From positions 119,518 to 183,517 of the forward strand of contig JAYMTL010000020.1 in NCBI GenBank assembly GCA_036897445.1: a stretch of 64,000 nt of DNA, read 5' to 3'. How positions within the stretch are numbered: the stretch's first letter is position 1; each line of letters begins with the position of its first letter. The DNA is from Pelargonium tetragonum. Lineage: Eukaryota; Streptophyta; Magnoliopsida; Geraniales; Geraniaceae. This document shows positions 12,001 to 26,320 of the stretch, piece by piece. The position numbers and the translations under genes were made by a program. The notes below the pieces were generated by a model that saw only the letters and a list, made by a program, of their open reading frames with translations, searched no databases and had not been told where the DNA came from.

Positions 12001-15000
12001 ATACTGCCAAGGCCCTTTGGAGTTACTATATTACTATGTTTTAGATTAAGAACCCGTTTTAGAAGTCTTTGGGTTTGTACCAATCTTCCCGGATTTCTTA
12101 CTCTTAATTTCATTACCTACTTATTATTGAAATATTACTTTGTCTCTTACGGGCTATAAATATTATAACCTAGGCCTTCCCTAGAAGCAAGACCCAGCCT
12201 TACTCTTTACGGTAAACTCATTAGTCAAAATCCTTTATCCCCAAAAATTTCAGTGGGACCTTGTAAGCAAAGAAACACAAATTAAGATCCCTTTGTTCCG
12301 ATTGAAAACTAACAACTAGAGAACCCTGTTCACTACTCTTTTACAATTCCACTTTTGTATTCAATAAATTGCTTTATGTACTTTATTATTCTGTCCAGCC
12401 CGACGCAGCTCTTCGTTAACAGGATGGAGGTATGGGACAAAGTAGCGCCCCGTTCAGTGAAAAGGGGTCTCTAATGCAGCAATTCTCGATCAAAAAGTAC
12501 AGCTCTTCCTATATCTCTGTATTTCCTTTTAAAATAGACAAAAGCGGGGCAAAGTACGCAACTCCTTTCTTAACTTAACATCTTCTTCTATTTACTGTTT
12601 ACTGTCCCGAAGACTCAGATACTAGCGCATAACATGAAGAAACCCCTTTTGTAAGGCCAGACCTCCCTTGATTATTAGCATTTCTCTTGCAGGTTTGTTA
12701 AGTACGTATTCCTAAGGGGTTCTTATTATCCCAACAACAAGGTAAAGGTAATAAAACAACTCTGAAATAGCTAAAATTTATATAAAGTTGTAGCTAAAGT
12801 ACAAAGGGGGGCTTAAACTATCCGCATTTTTCCATTCCCGCTTCTGGGTACCAACCTCATTCTTTCTTAAGCGTTTTCCTTGCCGATAACCGGGTAATTT
12901 TATCCTTTTACAAGCCATAGAGTACCCCATGACAGAAGCAAGTCCATTTTAAAGCTTTTTATAAATCCTGATTTAATTAACAGCTGGACTCAAAGAGCCC
13001 CCTATAAACCGCTTTAAGCATATCTTATCTAAAGTAATTCGGGGCTCTGTACACGTAAAAAGCAGTTCCCACTTAAGGTTTAGGGAAAATATCCTTACTA
13101 AATTGTGTTTACTTAATTAAATTTCACAGGATTCCTTTAATCAAGAGGTTCCTTTATCAAAGAAAAGAGTTTACCCTAATGAATTTTTTCCCTGTAATAC
13201 TGGATTTCATACTTTTTGCTTTTATCAATGTATTAGAAATCGAACGCATTTGCAATTTTATGTAAGTTCGGTACCACACCAAAACTAAGTTTCAATAGAG
13301 ATTTTTCTCTGATAGCCTGTGGTTATTGTTATTAGGAATTTTTCATTTACAGTCCATTTGATGTGATGTATCTCTCCTGATGTATGACATTACAAAAGCA
13401 GACTTGGTAAAAAAAAGATAAGATTCGAACCTATGACAATAAAAAATAGGGCAGCACTTTTTAATCAAACTATAGCCTTTCATATACTTCCCCCTTCCCC
13501 TTTTATTAGTTTTTCCTATTTCTGCACCTAGTCTCTCTTTTTATAGGATATTCCTTTGAAATATCATTCGTGTAGTGCCCCATAAATTAAAGAGTGTCTA
13601 TTTTGCTCAAGCTATAGATAGAATTTTTAGCTACGAATTTCCTTTAGCTGATATCTCATAATAGTCCCACTCCCTCTCGAGAGCTTTTTAGGCTGGATAG
13701 GTCGAAATGGTGCTAGATTCACACAGATTTTCCATAGTTACTTCATCTTTCTTGATGCTAATTAAGTTTATTTTGTGTTTAATATAAAGGAAAAAGAGTT
13801 CTCAATTATAAGCTTTCATTGGACACTGATAAATTTTCTTATTTATTTCCGCGTATTTACAGAAGGGAGACCTCTTAACATAGTGCATTTATTGCGCTGT
13901 AGAACAAAAGGAGATGTCTATAACCAGTTATATAAATAATGGGATCTTTAGGTCTTTTTTATTAATAATTTCAAAATTAGAAGTGGCCATTAACCATGAG
14001 TCGTAAAAGGGGGCTTTGGGTTTTATATACCTCTTACCAAGACCTAGAAATAAGAATTGATTTTTTAATGAATTAGGTAAAGCTGAGTATTAAGATTAAG
14101 GTAACAGGGCTAAATGAGACCTTTTGTATTGTTTTAATTGACCTAGAATTGCTGCCCTTAGTTTTTACTGATAGAAAGTCTTGACTATAAATGTAAGAAA
14201 ATAGCATAGAGTATCCTATATTTTTTCGAAGCTTAAGTTGAAGCAGGTAGCTATTAAAGTTGGGGTATTAAAGCCCGCAAGAGACAAGGTGTGTATAAGA
14301 ATTCGGATTAGGAAAGCTAGAAGGGAAGTCAAGCAAGAATAAGTGTAATTAATTAGTTACAAAGTTTAAAGCAATTCTTCAGGTTTGTTTGTCTAAAAAA
14401 GAGGGTTGTAAGTCAATTCCTCTAATAACCAGTCCTTTTTGAATTTGAATAAAAGGAATCTTAAACCAAGGGCCTGTTTTACTGCTAAAGGTCTGGTCAA
14501 GATAGAGTTGTCTTTTTAAGGGAGTCGTGAAGCTTATGTTTAATGGCGGCCTAATAAACCATTTTGCACAAGATTTTGTTGGTAAGTCTCTATTTTGGAA
14601 GAAAGAAAAATGACTTATATAGAATCTCTCGTTAATGCACCCCCTTTTCTACTTACATCTAAAAAATGAATTTCTAAAAAAAAAATAGGATACCCGATTC
14701 CCAGCTTATAAAGTACTTCCGAGGAACTCCCTTGGCACAATCATAACTTCTTCATTTATTTTAGTTTTGCTTTAATTCTCAGGATTTTAGTTTAGTAGTT
14801 GCTAATTAAAGACCTTTTAAAATTCCTTAGATTCTGAGCTTAAAAAAAGACTTACTAAGATAAGAAAGGGACCCCGGCTTTTAGTTAAAGGGTTTACAAT
14901 TTCCTTCCTTGGGGTTGTAGGTAACAAAAGAAGCAACCTACTTACTTTTATTCCTTGTCCTTGAATTTAATCAAAGCCAAAAAAGTGAAGTAACACAAGA

Positions 15001-18000
15001 ATACGAGGGTTCTAATCCCACTGTAATAGGATAAGGCTGAGAAATATATATCTCTATCTAGTAATAAATCCCTAACAAAGTTTTACACTTTTAAAGCCCT
15101 CAAAAAAGGGGTCCTGTGCGGGTAGTGCTTGAGTCTGAGTTTTAGGATATATCCTTAAGAAGCTCTCAAGCAGGCTGGGATTTTGGTAAAAGTCAAAGAT
15201 TTTCTTATTGTTCTGCTGTCCTGTTTAGTACTTTCCCTACACTTTACTAAAAATACGACTTCTATTTGTAACAACATAGAATACCAATACTACTAGATAA
15301 TATTCTAACACTCCTAACAGTAAGGGTAATACAAGATATAGGTACTATCGTTAGTACAGGCTGCAAGAAGAAGACTCATACAAAAAAAGGGCGGGCGTAT
15401 CCCATAAGAAGAACGCCTACTGATAAGAGTAAGATACCGGCTAAGGGCATAGTTATAGCTAAGAAGAGTTTCTCTTAAGAAAGTTATAGTTATTAAGAAG
15501 TTCTTTATGATGGGTAAGTATATGAAACAGATGGAGATAATAGTATTAGTAAGAAACCGGTTCTGAATATAGGTATTAAGAAACTTATAGAAGTAAAAAA
15601 GAATTGGCAGTAACTTTTGCATTGTTCTAATAAATCGAGATTTTTTATTCTTAACCTTTTAAGAGTATCCTTAGTATAGTAGAGTTTAGTACTAGGCTAT
15701 TACATCTTGGTGTTTCGAACTCCCCAAGTCTTAAGCTCGGATTCCGTTTGGTTTTTACACAAAGAGTACTACTGCAATGCTATCACTAGGATCCTTAAAC
15801 AAAAATTTACATAAAACGGGGTTCTATTAGCTATTGCTATGGTCTTTATTATCTTATTTATATGCATTTTTAAGGAAAGCCACCTGTCAAGATTTCAATT
15901 TTTAAGAGAAGGGAATTTCCAAGCATAAAACCAAGGAAAAGCCAAGAGTCCCCTGGAACGCCGCTACTAGCTTATTACCCCATCCTGAATAAAGAATTAG
16001 CTACGGTAAAAACGAGGACTGCGGCGCACCCCCTTTTGAAAGACCAGGAAAACCAAAGCTATACCTTTGACCCCGGCTAAACAAACTCAGAGTTTCCTTG
16101 TAAGCTTAGTAACTTCCCTCAATTTCTTGTTTACTCAACTTTGCTAAAGCTCCTTTGAACTGTTCTTCACCCAAACTCTTCCTCTCTCTCTGCGTTGTGT
16201 TATTCTACAGCGGGATAGGTACTTAAATTTCTTTGACTTACCCACGAGCATAGCCCGACTAGGAAACTAATATATCCCTATAAAAAACCTCAAGGAGGGC
16301 GCATTACAAGTTCCTAACAGCTAACTAAAGCCTTTCTTGAAGAAGCTTTTATAATACAAAAAAGAGCTTACGTGCCCCAAGATAACAGTTCTTTAGAACC
16401 AACAAGGTGTTAAAACCCATCCAATAAGTTTAATTTGTGAGCCTTCTGCCTTGTGAATTCGTAAATTGGTCTATACTTGTCTCTTAATATATAATAGAAA
16501 CGAATCTCCCTTAATATTCATTCCACGATTCCTTGTTTTTTATTATAATTCTCGTTATCTATTATAAAGAGTATGTAATGTCTTTTTAGAGGAACTAACA
16601 AAAGCTATAGCTCTTAGAGTAAAACTTAGTAGAAAAGTTACCCTCTATTTTTAGAATAGCAAAAAAAAATCACCCTCAGCTAAAATAAAACCAACTCTTA
16701 AGAACTTTCTAAATAGCGCAAACTTTAAAATTGTAAGGCCGTTTTCATGCGCTATATTCGGAGTTAAGGCACTCTCATGTATAGTATATTTATTAAGGAA
16801 AACTTCCTCCAGTAAGGTTTTAGGGTATCCGAAATCTACTAAGTTTAAGTATTTGTAGTATTAGTTTCCTTTTCTACCACACAAATGACTGAGCCCCAAT
16901 GCGAAATACAAAAAAGCCCCCGCTTGTGCTTTTACAGCAAGCATAAACAGAAACCCGAGTATCCGCGTGTGCAACCCCGTAAAGCATTCCTATAAAAGTT
17001 TAAGTTATAGAATACGGATACAAGCTAAAAGGAAAGCTCATGCTCATATAAAAAAACAAGCCAAGCAACAAAAACAAAGAAAAGATTTTTTGGGACATTA
17101 TGCGAGTTCTCGGTTTTTTCTATGCTTTTGGGTTTTTTAGTTGTTCTTAGTAAAAAGAGGTGTCTTCCCTTATATGTATGTAAGGTATTATAACCTACGT
17201 TGGGCATTGGCGCAGTTACCTTCTTTTATTTAGAATCTTGGGTCTCTTACACGAGCAGCTTAATTTGACAAATGCGGAGGTTATTCCTTTAAGAAACTTA
17301 CTCTTTTATGCGAATACTCTTTAGATTAGAAACCCGCAACCTTTTAACTTGTGTCGAGTAAATTAAGGCAAAGGCTGCTCAAGTATTCTCTGAAAAAGTT
17401 TACAAGAATCCTCTTAGTATACCAGGGCACTCATTATTTAGGCACAAGTATTCGATGGACAAGTATAGGAACTTAAGATATTGATGCGTATCCTAAAAAG
17501 GAACACTTTAGAGGGCCCCAATTAAGTTCGAATTATAAGACCCTGAACTATGGATTTCTCAAGGATATCCAGTTGAAGTTCGACCTGTCTTAAGTCATTT
17601 TTACTGCATTTCGTGTTAATGATTCTCCTATTTGGTTGGAGGAAGTAGGATATTCCTCTGGCAATCCAAAAGGTTAGAGAAAGTCCCCTAGATATGAGTG
17701 CTCTCAAGAATGTATTATAGACATATCGAAGAAGTTTTCCTCTTTTTTCTAGTACAGTTTTTATTATCCAAAGAGTAACGAGTCTCGTTTAAAGAAAAGT
17801 TATTATTTAGGGCAGCTCTACGAAAGGAGATAAGACTCTAGCTAGTTTATACTAAAGTTGATTTTGAGTAATCCTTGATCAGTTTCCTAGTGTTCTTTTT
17901 TGCGTTTTGATCTTTGTTCAAGATGGGTTTTAATATAGATAGACTTAACTAAACAAAGACCTGAAGACCTCCGCGGGACGCGTTGGGAATTTTAGGTGGG

Positions 18001-21000
18001 GTCGCTTTTACTAAAGGAACTGATAGACCCTAATTTCAAAATACTAGATAGAGAGTCGGTAAACGTCTTATGAACCAGAACCCCTTTTCCGAGGGATATT
18101 AAAGTACAACACAAATTGAATTTGACTAGCTTTACTTCCAAACATTAAGGTATACCCGTATAAAAGTATAAAAAGGGTAATTTGACAAAGAAGCTTCAAC
18201 CAACCGAGGGATGCTTTAATACACGAAAAGGTAGGCCCTGTTATAGTAGAATCTAGAGGAAGTGTACCCTTAAAAGTATGAGAAGAGGGACACCCGTTTT
18301 ACCTAGGTTAAGTGCTATATTTAAAGTAAGTTTTCTTATCTAGAATTCCCTTTTTTTGAGCAAGAACAAGAATAAATAAAGAGTACTGCCCAAGAATTTA
18401 AGTTTATACAAAGTGCAGTGGATTTCACTGATATAAGGAGTAGAGGAGATAAGCCAGGAAAACCCTATCTACATCACTGGATTAAGGCCTATCCGAATGG
18501 AAAATCAAAAACTTCTAAATAAAGCACACGACTTGGTAAGTAAATAGTTAACGATAAACGGGTCAGGATTCTTACCACCAAAATAGGAGACTGAAACTCT
18601 AAAATTAACTTATAGGTTTGCTATACTAAATTATTAATTATTATGATACAAACCCCTTTTGACAGCGGGAAAAACTTTCCTATCTCAAGCATTTTAGAAT
18701 TTTATAGGTTTCCTTATTAGTATGCATCAGAACTCTACTCTCGATTTTTCTTTTTCGGTCCTATTTTATTATATAATATATAAGACTTTGTCAACAACCT
18801 AAAAAATTTCTTTCATTTTATCTGACTTCTCTTATAGGAAGGACCACTACTACAAAGAGAAACAAAACAACACATAAAGTTTTCGCATACTTTTCTTTAA
18901 GTTATACTTTGATGAAGCGGAAGGTAAATTCAAAACTTTCAGTACTGAATATAAATTTTTAGTAGTTCTTAATTTTTGGGGTAGAGGGTTTACAGGCATA
19001 TAACACTAAGGTAAAAAGCTTCATTTGAGCTTTCGGTTTGAACTAAAAGTTCTAAAAAGGGGGGAACTTTTGTACTGGGAACAGGGGTGCTTTGGAATTC
19101 TGAGTTCAGTAAAGGTAATCTTGAGGCTGCTATAGTTCTGCTAAAAAGCTATAACTCTTAAACGTCTAGACAAGGATTATAAAAACTTATAAGGATAAAT
19201 CCAGTAGACTCGGTACACTACGGAAGCCCCTCCTAGGCTGTCAAATTAACTTCATTCTAAGGGTCCCCTTGTGGCAGGGTTTGGTAGTATTAGGGGCCCC
19301 TTGAGAGGGAACTCCGGGTTTCTTGCAGCTTTATTCTTTTTTTTATGCTGTTAATTTCTTCTTCTTAAGTTTTTACTACACAGAGTATTTATGATCCAGA
19401 CCGGAGTTCCTTGGTGTTAACTTTTTGGGTGTAATTGCCCCTGTAGAATAACTGGCTTAAAAAGGAGGAGTTACATCTAATTATGGAGAAAGTCAAACAA
19501 GACTCTTAGAATATAACATATATCCTGTACAAGCTCAAAGATCAGAAAAATTTTACCAGGGAAGCTTCTATACCTCGGGGTTCTACTAAAGGGGTATTCT
19601 GGTGAATAAGGTCCTACTTATAGCACTAGGTATCCGAGGGTGTCCGTGCTTTAAGAGTTCCATTTACGTGTAATTTGTTAGAGCTCCTTAAGTCACTCTG
19701 TTTTTAGAATTATAGATAATGAAAGAATGGAGAGTATCTCTACCTAAATTATAATAGTTATTTGGCCTAGATTTTCAATTATATAGCGGGGAATTATCTA
19801 CTTAACTTAGGGTTCTCTCTTTGTATACCGGTATCAACACTTAACTTAGACATTAAATGTTTATAACTCACACAGGGGCTCTTTTTTACTAAATTCTTTC
19901 TCACTTTGCGGATACTTATAAGGGGTTTTCCCTATTTATAGAGACTTAATATTATTCGCCTTTCTTTGAACGAGATTTGGGTGGAAGTCAGAGGTTTCAC
20001 TGCCGACACTAGGTTTTGTAATCAAGATCTTTTAAATAGGCTTTTATACTGAAGTTTTTCCTTGTCAAAAGAGGTTAGTTAACTGATATAATATAAGCGG
20101 ATCAAAACCAAAGTCTATACATTTTATCTATTGAAAATGGGTCTAGTCCAGGAAACAATAATAAACAAATATGCCCTTGTCAGAACCGCGAAGTACTAGT
20201 AGCATTCTGGGAGCCCCTATCTTTTAAAGCAGAGAGTTAAAAAAGGGATGTAGCTAAGCTATAGGGACAAATCTAGAAACCCCAATGCAAGTTGATTCAT
20301 TATGTTTCAAATCTAAAAAGAAGGCCACTAAACTAAATATAAAAGGCCTCTTAAACCTAAAATTCGGGAATAAAAAAGACTCCTAGATTTTTACATAAAA
20401 ACTCAGAAACTTTCCCTAAAATACCAAACATAGGAATCTTCTAAAGTTGAGTAGCCCAAAATACCTATTAGTTGAGGAAAATCTATGAGAGATACGCTTC
20501 CTTATAAAATTTCTAGATCTAGAAAAAAGAATTTAAGGCACTTGCGGCTGAAGGAAAGTCTAAGTTAGTATTATAAATTAGGGGGCACTTCGGTCGATCT
20601 TGTCTAGTAGAACTCCTTTTTCTTTCTCTTTCGGGTTTCCTGTTATCTTAGTAGTTCTTTCCTGCTTTGCAATTTGTAAGAAGTAAAGCTTTTTTAGTTA
20701 AAATGTTCAAGGCATTGCAAAAACTAAGGTTATAGTTAGTAGCTAGAGTTCATACTAAGTTCTTGGCCTAGTAATTTAATTCCATACTTTACTTACTGCT
20801 TTAAACTTAATCTAAACACACGAGTTTCAGGGTTGCTGGGAGGACTCCTTTTTTGTTTGAAAACTAACATAAAGAAAATCTACCTTAAGCCTTTCCTTAG
20901 GAATTCTCTCAGGATTTGTTGGGAGTTCCTATTTAGAATACGAGTATCTATTCCGCTCCAATCGAATCCCGCTTTTCTACTAAGAAAATGAAGCTTTTGT

Positions 21001-23100
21001 AAAGAAATTAACCTAAACTTTAACTTTCCAACTCCTGCGTTTTTAGATACATACATTTTTGTTTAACGAGGTGATAGGACTTAGAATCCCCAAGGCTTTA
21101 GACTACTTATACTTATCCCTCTTAACTAAGAACTAAAGTTTTTCTTTATAGCTCTAGCTTTACCTAATACTAATTTAGCTTGATTTTTAGGATTTACTTA
21201 TTTAGATTACGGAGGAAAGAGACCCCTAATTGACAATTCCTGTACTTTATATCCAGGCAGATAATGATCCCTCACTTACTTGTAAGCCTTACCCAACTCG
21301 GGAAAACTTTTACGAAATTATTACTTTGGTTCGAAGCTCCTAATAACTAGACCCCCTTTCCTGTCTTTAGTAACAAGAACCTTGTTTACCTATTACTCTA
21401 CCTTCCAAAAAAAGGAAACACAACTCTTAGTATGCTCCAGTGAAGCCTTTACTAAATTATTCCTAGACATTCTAGCTAGAGTTTTCAAAATGAAAAAGTA
21501 ATTGAGTTAGACATATGAAATAACACCTCCCTTTTTTTATCATTACTTTAGTATCTGCTAAAAAAACTCTGCCCCTACTATACCTGAGAAAAAGAAAAAG
21601 TCTTTTTTTATCTATCATTTAGACGAGAAAAATGAAATAGCCAACACGGGTACTAAACTTTTTTCCTTATTCCTCTGCCTGCTATTGAAAGAAAGTATAG
21701 CCGCCAAAAGTCCGAAACCTTAGCCAAAGGACTCTTCTAAAGGCTTAAAAAAGAAGCTAGTTTCTATATTCCAGATTAGGGTTACCAAAAAAGAAGTAAG
21801 CAATACCTCCTTCTACTTGCCTTTACTTATCTTTCTTAGGTACTCTAAAGCGACTTTAACGTCAAATTCAGTAGTATAGGATTCAACTCGGTGGGTTTAG
21901 AGTAAGATATAAAGTAGCATCTATTTAATTAAGATAAGACAAGAAGTTCCTTTTTTGTTTTTTATTTCATAGCAATCCAGGTACTCCTTAGTTAGAAACA
22001 AGGGCTCCAGTATAGCAAAACTATACCTAGTCGAGGTATTCTTCTTTGGGCGAAAGAAACCCTCTGGATATTTAACATTAGAATTCTGATAACTAGCGCC
22101 AACTACTCTCTAATGAAAAACTTTTCAATAAAAGCTCATAAAAGGTAACGTAGTTAAGCAAACAGGGCTAAAGGTTATGTCTAAAAGTTTTTGGTAGTTC
22201 GTAAGGTGTTGATCTGAATTCTTTACTAATTAGACTTTGGTGTAGAAAATCCTCTTAAACTTTAACAAAAGAGTGCAAAGCCTTAACCTTGACTGTAGTA
22301 GGAACCCCTCTTGTTAAATAAAAGTATTAGAATCTAGGTCATTTTTCTAGTTTTCTTATCTGATCAGGTGTAGTGTAATCCGGAAATAATTAATACAGGA
22401 ATAATAGAAATAGTAAAAGCAGGAGTTCCTTTCTTATCTTAGTATAGGATTCAAAGTTTCTTTTTTGTCAAACCTTTATTTAGCTCGTTAAGCCGACGCG
22501 CTCTTCCTTTATTTTGTTAAATGCAGTAAGCTAAAAACTTCTAGCACACTTTTTTTAATATCTTGGATTTCTTTATTTAAATGATTCTAATTCCTATAAA
22601 TTTGAGTTCTTGAGGAAAGCCCGTCTAGCTTTTTAGGGCCTCCGTATCGCAAGTTCTCGAATATCTTGTGGAATACGCGATTTAAAGGATTCTAAATTAC
22701 TCCTGGTGAAAGCCGAGAATTTCATATCAAAACTAGTTCAGACTTTTTGGTGCTCCGTAACCAATTCCTAGAAATTCTAACAGCTCCCCACTTCCAATCC
22801 AATTCATTACCGAGTATAAAAAGACTATTCCTATTCAGAAATACCTGTCATATATTTAACTTTTTGCTACGAAAGTCTCCCGTTTTTAATCATATATAGA
22901 AAGGGATTGGTAGGATTCTCGTGCAATCGCAAGGGTATTTTCTAACAAGATTTATAAAAATTAGTGGATTCAGGAGTTCTCGGCATTAACCGTACAAAAC
23001 TACCCCGAGTCTAGGTCCCTAGAATATAGGAAGGGTTGCAGATATTTCAAAACCCAGTGTTATAAGAGGGCCCTTTGTATTATCCTAGTTAGTTTTTTAT
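9051..23100. other. Gene-free stretch
   Basis: There are no supported genes. Open frames reach 102 codons (15314-15622 minus), hydrophobic because the region is built from simple TAGTTATA and TAAGAAG-type words. Apart from the interleaved stems at 9731 and the 10119 word, I see no structure. Confidence 0.6.
9731..9781 (+). terminator. Interleaved 7-bp stems (possible pseudoknot) before a T-run
   Basis: CCTTAGT (9731-9737) is the exact complement of ACTAAGG (9758-9764), and GGGGCTA (9740-9746) is the exact complement of TAGCCCC (9769-9775). The stems interleave as A-B-A'-B', so they could form an H-type pseudoknot or two mutually exclusive hairpins. Six T residues follow immediately (9776-9781). 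An alternative-hairpin arrangement with a T-run resembles an attenuator or intrinsic terminator. There is no recognisable gene upstream or downstream, and two 7-bp matches are not rare in 64 kb. Confidence 0.2.
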
Positions 23101-23119
23101 GCCTAATTACCTTTTCAAA

Positions 23120-23153
23120 CCTAAATTAAGGAGCCCTAAATTAAGGAGCCCTA
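23120..23153 (+). repeat. 15-base tandem duplication
   Basis: The unit CCTAAATTAAGGAGC occurs twice in exact tandem (23120-23134 and 23135-23149) and continues for four more bases (CCTA). This is a recent slippage-type duplication without sequence decay, unlike the older repeats elsewhere in the window. Confidence 0.9.
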
Positions 23154-23683
23154 TCTGGTTCCGGAGGCATCCCTAAGGATTTCACTATTGCTATCTAACC
23201 TAAGTTATTTCCACCTTACTGCCAGTTATGGTTACCCTATGTAATGTATCACATAAAACAAGTAACCAACAGCTTATATTGCTTTGTTAATGAAGTAAAG
23301 ACTCGGTTTGATCATGTGAATTCTACTTGTTTAGATATAACTACTCAAGACACGAATGCCTTAAAGTTCCAAGTTCTTAGTATTATCTAGAGCTCCCTAT
23401 TAGATTAGATATGGGGATCCCAAGTTAAAAGCAATGTAAATATGAGTCAAATCTTCATTTTTAGTTTATCCCGGCCCCTTTTTTAAGACGAGGTACTATA
23501 AAGAGCTGGTAGTTTTCCTGTATTTGTCATTTTTATTGGTCCCACTAAATACTAAACAGACTGCGCAAGGCGGAGTTTTCTCTAAGAATAAGTATTCTAG
23601 GATTAATGTCTACTTGTAAAAATTTCTATCACGAAGAGCCTTACTTTACTAGTTAAACTTAACGGAGGAGATTTTACTAAAGT

Positions 23684-23721
23684 AAAAGGAGGTTAGTGTT
23701 ATGAAATAAGCCTCCTTTTTT
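23684..23721 (+). terminator. Terminator-like 9-bp hairpin with T-run
   Basis: AAAAGGAGG (23684-23692) pairs perfectly with CCTCCTTTT (23711-23719) across an 18-base loop, and the T-run continues to 23721. A second small inverted repeat, TTTTACT (23672-23678) with AGTAAAA (23681-23687), overlaps its 5' arm, so the two folds compete. The shape fits a factor-independent terminator or 3'-end processing hairpin. No gene can be assigned upstream, and stems of this length arise by chance in AT-rich DNA. Confidence 0.2.
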
Positions 23722-26298
23722 CTGGTCATAAAAACTACTAAGTGCTGATTTGGCTAGAACTTATAAGGGAATTTCCTAAGCTAAGAAATATCCGTCAAAT
23801 TCGTATTTTAGTGGGGTTGAGGCTTCCAATTTTGCATATCTATTTTTGAGTCTGTTTCTCTGTAGGATTTAGCACTTCCTATAGGATCATTCTCTAGTAA
23901 GTGTGTACTATGTGTCGCTCCTTATACAGTGTATGTAATATGTAAAAAGAAGACGCTATCCAAACTTGATGAATTTCTAGTTTTTACTCTTTTTTCCTAA
24001 ATGAGTCCTAATTTGAACAAAGACACACGAAGAAGAGAGAATGCCTTTTTACTATAGGAATATACTAATATTATTCTGTAAAGAAAGGAAGACTCTATTA
24101 TATACGTTGTAGGTAAATAATAGAATCTCTTTAATCTAGTAAAAACTCCTTACCGGATACCTAAACAACGGATAAACGGCGTTATAGATATAAACCTTGG
24201 CACTATTCCAATTCGTTTGTATTCCGGATTTCCCTAGCTTTTAATTTAATGAGAATTAATTGAACTTGAGGATTTTGATGTTCCTCTGTTTCCAATTGCT
24301 AATACAAAGCGGCTAGGCTAAAGCTACGTAATGTAGGATAATTAAAAATGAATAAAGGAGAGATCCGGGATTCCTAGTTAAAGAGGATGCCTGGCTCCTT
24401 AAGTGGGACTCTAGTTATACACTTACTAATCAAGGATCTTGGTCGCTCAGAATATCAAACTTTTTTGAAAGTGTGCTTTTAACGGTTATATTTTCTATAT
24501 CAGAAAGATAGTAAGGGGTCCCTAGCTAATGTGCAAGCCCCAAATTGAGGACTAATCTTAGAGTTTTAACGCTCTTATGGGTGGGTCCTATCTAAGAAAG
24601 CTTATCCTGGTTGCCACTATTATAATATAAACCCTGTCAAGAAGTGGAGTGCTGAGTCCCAACGCCTCCTTTACCTTAAGAAAGCCTTAAAATCACCAAA
24701 AAGTTTACCGCAAACTTAGCGGTGGAGTAATATAAACAACCAACATAAAGTGCTTTAAAAGGTTTAACTTACATCCACGGCTAGTATCAGTTAGTTCTTT
24801 AAATTTAAATAGGGATTTTAAATCTTAGAGGATTGCAAATAAGTTAACTTCTTCGATTTCTTTTTGCTTTGTTAGTTGTTTGTTATTTAAGTAACTATAA
24901 TTATTAACTACTAACTACTATAATAGCTACATATAATTATAATACAGTAACTACAATACAATAGGAATAGGTACAGCTCCGCCTCTTCCTGCTATAGTGC
25001 TTACTTCTTCTACTGCTGCTCCTTAAGCTGCGTCTGCCCCCTCTCTCCTACTTCCCCTAAGCCAATTTAGTCAATAATAAGAAGAAAGAACAAGTGTAGG
25101 CCAGGCAAGTCAAAGAAGTCAGATTTTTTAAGGGATTTCGAGCTCCGGGGAATTTTCTAATTAAGTGAAGTTTCAGAGAAAGTAATTAGTAAAAGTATCC
25201 GTTTTTTTGATTTTAAAGACCTTTGGTAATAACAGTTTACTGGGTTTTAAGCTATTCTAGAGATTCAAATTTAAATACGTATTCTTTATTCTAAGCCTTT
25301 ATTGAATTAAAATTCATTCTTGTTGGTGTATTATTCTCCTTACTTGTTACTGGTAGTCCCCAATTAACTAATAGAAGGCTTTAAGCCCCCTGGTTAGAAA
25401 GTTGGGAGTCCTAAAAAGAGTAATGGTAGCTTTTTCTTCTTCATCAGTTATTTTCCTAGTTGGCAGCTCTAGGTATTCCAGAAGGTAAGAGTACGAGGAA
25501 GGTAATGAAATTAAGTCAAAGTCAGTTAAGAAGTTGGTGGGTCTTTTAGGTATTGCTAAGACGCAGAAGATATAGAGTAAGCTAGAGAATCCAAGTACAA
25601 GTATAGCAATAAGTTAGCTATTTTTTAGATTCTCAAAAGCTTTTCATAGGGCACTGACTTTTTTATATTAAAAGGCTAACTTCTTTAGAAAAACCTTATT
25701 CTTATTTCTTATATTACAGGCTATTAAATTGACTCTGAACAAGTGACCAAAACACCTATTTACAGGGATGCCAAGGGTTCAAATGGGTCTTCTTGATATA
25801 GGTAGGCCCAAAGTCTTTTCCGCGGAACTAGTATAGGGATCCTGGGTTAGAAGGGTCTCCGTTTGTATACTAGACTTCTAGGTCCCAGCTTAACAATTTG
25901 AGTGATATATTCTTCCTCGGTTCATTTGTTATCTACTGACAGACACTAAGGCTCTACTACTGACTCTTTTTCTATTAGCTATAGACCAGGACTTGTTTAT
26001 TATTAATTTTATTATTAAAGTAAAGGACTTTTCTAACAATCTGCTGCACTAATCAGCCTTTGAATCTAAGAAAGTTGTTATACACTTAGAAGGGCCTAAA
26101 GCTTTGAATGAATACCTTACTTTTTTTAAGATTCTTCTGAAACCTAATTACCGTGAGCCAGTTAAAGTGGTAGGGATTTCAAGTTTATCGCAAGGGATTC
26201 CCTTTTTGGGATCTGTAAAATCAAGGTTTTTGTAACAGGGGAAGCTCTTATAGTAAGGGAAGGGGTGTTAATATAAGTTCTATAGCTGCCCTTTTAGG

Positions 26299-26320
26299 AT
26301 ATATATATATATATATATAT
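26299..26320. repeat. (AT)11 microsatellite
   Basis: There are eleven uninterrupted AT units, followed by TTATAG. It is a simple slippage tract in a gene-free stretch and probably length-polymorphic. Confidence 0.95.

Noticed and set aside
13411-13481. Minus-strand tRNA-like segment with T-arm ATAGG-TTCGAAT-CTTAT and about 71 nt length
   Set aside because: The T-stem pairs, but the acceptor needs mostly G.T pairs plus a C.C mismatch, and neither a D-stem nor an anticodon stem forms. Not enough for a tRNA or a named relic.
15314-15622. 102-codon minus-strand frame with a hydrophobic, Tyr/Ile/Leu-rich product
   Set aside because: The hydrophobicity follows from simple TA-rich sequence. There is no family motif and the length is within chance.
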